Shown here piece after piece: positions 62,741 to 64,000 of a stretch of 64,000 nucleotides of DNA; within the stretch, counting starts at the first letter, position 1; the number at the start of each line of letters is the position of its first letter. The DNA comes from Brevundimonas intermedia (GTDB lineage: Bacteria > Pseudomonadota > Alphaproteobacteria > Caulobacterales > Caulobacteraceae), in assembly GCF_004614235.1 (NCBI RefSeq), contig NZ_SPVH01000001.1, positions 62,001-126,000 of the forward strand, given 5' to 3'. The notes under the pieces were generated by a model, which saw only the letters and a program-made list of their open reading frames with translations, did not search any database and was not told the DNA's origin. Position numbers and translations under genes: made by a program.

Positions 62741-63123
62741 AAATTCGCGGCGGCCCGCTCGTGGGCCCGGGCGGCGGCGTCCTTCCGCTGTCGCTCGCGG
62801 TCGAAGTCGACGGCCTGGTGTTCGTTTCCGGCCAGCTTTCCCTGGTGGACGGCCGGGTCGAGGGCGACATCGCCTTGCAGACCGAACGCACCTTCGACGC
62901 CATCGCCGCGATTCTGTCTGGCGCCGGCCTCAGCCTGGATCATGTGATCAAGGCGACGATCTGGTTGACCGATCCGGCGGATTTCGCCGCCTTCAACACC
63001 GTCTATGGGGCCCGCCTGTCCGCGCCCTATCCCGCCCGCTCGTGCGTGATTTCTCAGCTCGTGCTACCGAATGCGCGCGTAGAGATCGAGGTCGTGGCCA
63101 GCCGCGACCATCGGCGAACATGA
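62737..63123 (+). CDS. RidA-family reactive imine deaminase
   Basis: A 128-residue protein of the Rid/YjgF/UK114 family. The key arginine R101 in PARSCVISQL and E116 in ARVEIEVVA match the residues that bind the carboxylate and activate water in RidA. RidA hydrolyses enamine/imine intermediates released by PLP or flavin enzymes. The 4-base overlap with the DauA-like gene fits a pair in which the oxidase makes an imino acid and RidA turns it into a keto acid. The start ATG 62737 is fixed by the coupling. Confidence 0.92.
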   Translation: MKIRGGPLVGPGGGVLPLSLAVEVDGLVFVSGQLSLVDGRVEGDIALQTERTFDAIAAILSGAGLSLDHVIKATIWLTDPADFAAFNTVYGARLSAPYPARSCVISQLVLPNARVEIEVVASRDHRRT

Positions 63124-63154
63124 TCCGGCATCCGTGTCGGACGGGCAGGACATC

Positions 63155-63805
63155 ATGGCGAACGACACCAGCACCCTCGGCGGCCTCATCCGCATCGTAC
63201 GGCAGCGCAAAGGCTGGACGCTACGCGAAATGAGCGCGGTCGTCGGCATTCCCCTGTCGACTCTGGCCAAGGTCGAGACCGACAAACTGTCCCTGACCTA
63301 CGACAAGCTGCAGCAGTTCACCGCCAGGCTGGGCCTGACCATGGCCGAGTTCCTCGCCGAGGGCGAGCCGTCCCCCGCTGAAGCGGCGCCGGTCATGGGT
63401 CGGCGCAGCCTGACGACCACCGGCAACTCGGTCCACATCAAGACGCCCAACTACGACTACGAATATCTCTGCGCCGACCTTCGCCAGAAGCGGATGGTGC
63501 CGATCATCACCCGGATCCACACCCGCGACATCGCCGAGTTCGGCGAGGCAGTTCGGCACAAGGGCGAGGAGTTCGTCTTCGTTCTGGAAGGGACGATCGA
63601 GGTGCACCTGCAGTTCTACACGCCGGTCGTGCTGAAGGCGGGCGAAGGCGTCTATCTCGATAGCGCCATGGGCCACGCCTACGTCTGCAAGGACTGCGAC
63701 ACGGCCCTCGTGCTGGGCGTCTGCTCCAGCGAGGACGCCGATCTGGCGGGCGAGTTGATCAGCCTGGCCGAAGAAGAAGCCAAACACGCGGCCGAGCCCG
63801 CATAG
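63155..63805 (+). CDS. XRE-family regulator with C-terminal cupin domain
   Basis: A 216-residue regulator. The HTH is LIRIVRQRKGWTLREMSAVVGIPLSTLAKVETDKLSLTYDKLQQFTARLG (about residues 10-60 in pieces). The cupin domain (about 120-205) contains HKGEEFVFVLEGTIEVHL and GEGVYLDSAMGHAYVCK. XRE-cupin proteins often control operons for uptake and breakdown of amines, peptides or amino acids, sensing a small molecule in the cupin. ATG 63155 has GGGCAGGA upstream; a GTG at 63134 is an alternative. It lies 31 bases after ridA and precedes the MFS gene. Confidence 0.93.
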   Translation: MANDTSTLGGLIRIVRQRKGWTLREMSAVVGIPLSTLAKVETDKLSLTYDKLQQFTARLGLTMAEFLAEGEPSPAEAAPVMGRRSLTTTGNSVHIKTPNYDYEYLCADLRQKRMVPIITRIHTRDIAEFGEAVRHKGEEFVFVLEGTIEVHLQFYTPVVLKAGEGVYLDSAMGHAYVCKDCDTALVLGVCSSEDADLAGELISLAEEEAKHAAEPA

Positions 63806-63824
63806 CACCCGTGAAGGGGACCTC

Positions 63825-64000
63825 TTGAGCACTATTGCACAGCCCGACGTCCCCGAAGTCGGCATCATCGAAGCCCCCGCCCCCTTCTCGGCCTGGTTCG
63901 CCGTGGCTGTGCTTGTGGGCGTCACCATCTTCTCATTCGTCGATCGCCAGATCCTGGCTGTCGTGGCCTCGCCCCTGAAAGCGTCGCTGGGTCTGACCGA
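63825..64000 (+). CDS. major facilitator superfamily transporter (5' part)
   Basis: The first 58 codons of a gene cut by the window end. TTG 63825 is proposed, with AAGGGGA at 63814-63820. The peptide has a polar leader (STIAQPDVPEVGIIEAPAPF) and then a first transmembrane helix (WFAVAVLVGVTIFSFVDRQILAVV) with the DRQIL motif common at helix 1 of many MFS proteins. It lies 19 bases after the XRE-cupin gene and should be the inner-membrane importer of the same operon, for amino acids or peptides. The assignment rests on helix 1 only. Confidence 0.75.
   Translation, partial: MSTIAQPDVPEVGIIEAPAPFSAWFAVAVLVGVTIFSFVDRQILAVVASPLKASLGLT

Overview
The window reads as chromosomal DNA of a Caulobacteraceae alphaproteobacterium, most likely Brevundimonas or a close relative. 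This is inferred from the high G+C content, five TonB-dependent receptors (four complete, one cut by the left edge), the dnaB-alr-radA-cvpA-purF housekeeping run and the yfgM-bamB-der order. No rRNA, tRNA, CRISPR array, transposase or prophage was recognised.

Bases 1-22500 are mainly housekeeping: the end of a TonB receptor, dnaB, alr, an exported dipeptidase-like amidohydrolase, radA, cvpA-purF, a ParE-type toxin-antitoxin pair, two short-chain dehydrogenases with an AraC regulator, der-bamB-yfgM, panB, and an ECF sigma factor with a putative anti-sigma protein. Bases 22500-25900 hold a TetR regulator with matching palindromes before itself and before a metallo-hydrolase/SnoaL pair, then a frameshifted NTF2-like relic and a patch of TTGCAC repeats.

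Bases 25900-42000 form a carbohydrate (probably glucan) uptake and breakdown locus. It has two TonB receptors, an ABC importer (ATPase encoded apart from the binding protein and permeases), a Tat-exported glycoamylase/GH144-like enzyme, a large discoidin-containing (alpha/alpha)6 glycosidase-like protein and a LacI repressor. Near-identical LacI-type palindromes lie before lacI and before the ATPase gene. A strong intrinsic terminator sits between the second receptor and the GH144-like gene.

Bases 42200-47900 encode the distal valine pathway (isobutyryl-CoA dehydrogenase, 3-hydroxyisobutyryl-CoA hydrolase, 3-hydroxyisobutyrate dehydrogenase, methylmalonate-semialdehyde dehydrogenase) with a divergent LysR regulator. 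Next come a TonB C-terminal-like mini-protein, another TonB receptor, a Tat-exported metallophosphoesterase and a decayed autotransporter passenger fragment.

Bases 53000-56000 carry a compact three-gene operon joined by 4-base overlaps: a double-domain KaiC-like ATPase, a histidine kinase with a degenerate receiver domain, and a stand-alone receiver. No kaiA or kaiB is nearby.

Bases 56100-64000 hold two divergent operons that fit a scavenging route for peptides containing D-amino acids. One has a TonB receptor, a D-aminopeptidase/MlrB-like serine hydrolase and an MlrC-like M81 metallopeptidase. The other has a DauA-like FAD oxidoreductase, a RidA imine deaminase, an XRE-cupin regulator and an MFS transporter cut by the window end. 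This locus and the KaiC operon are the two most interesting systems here.
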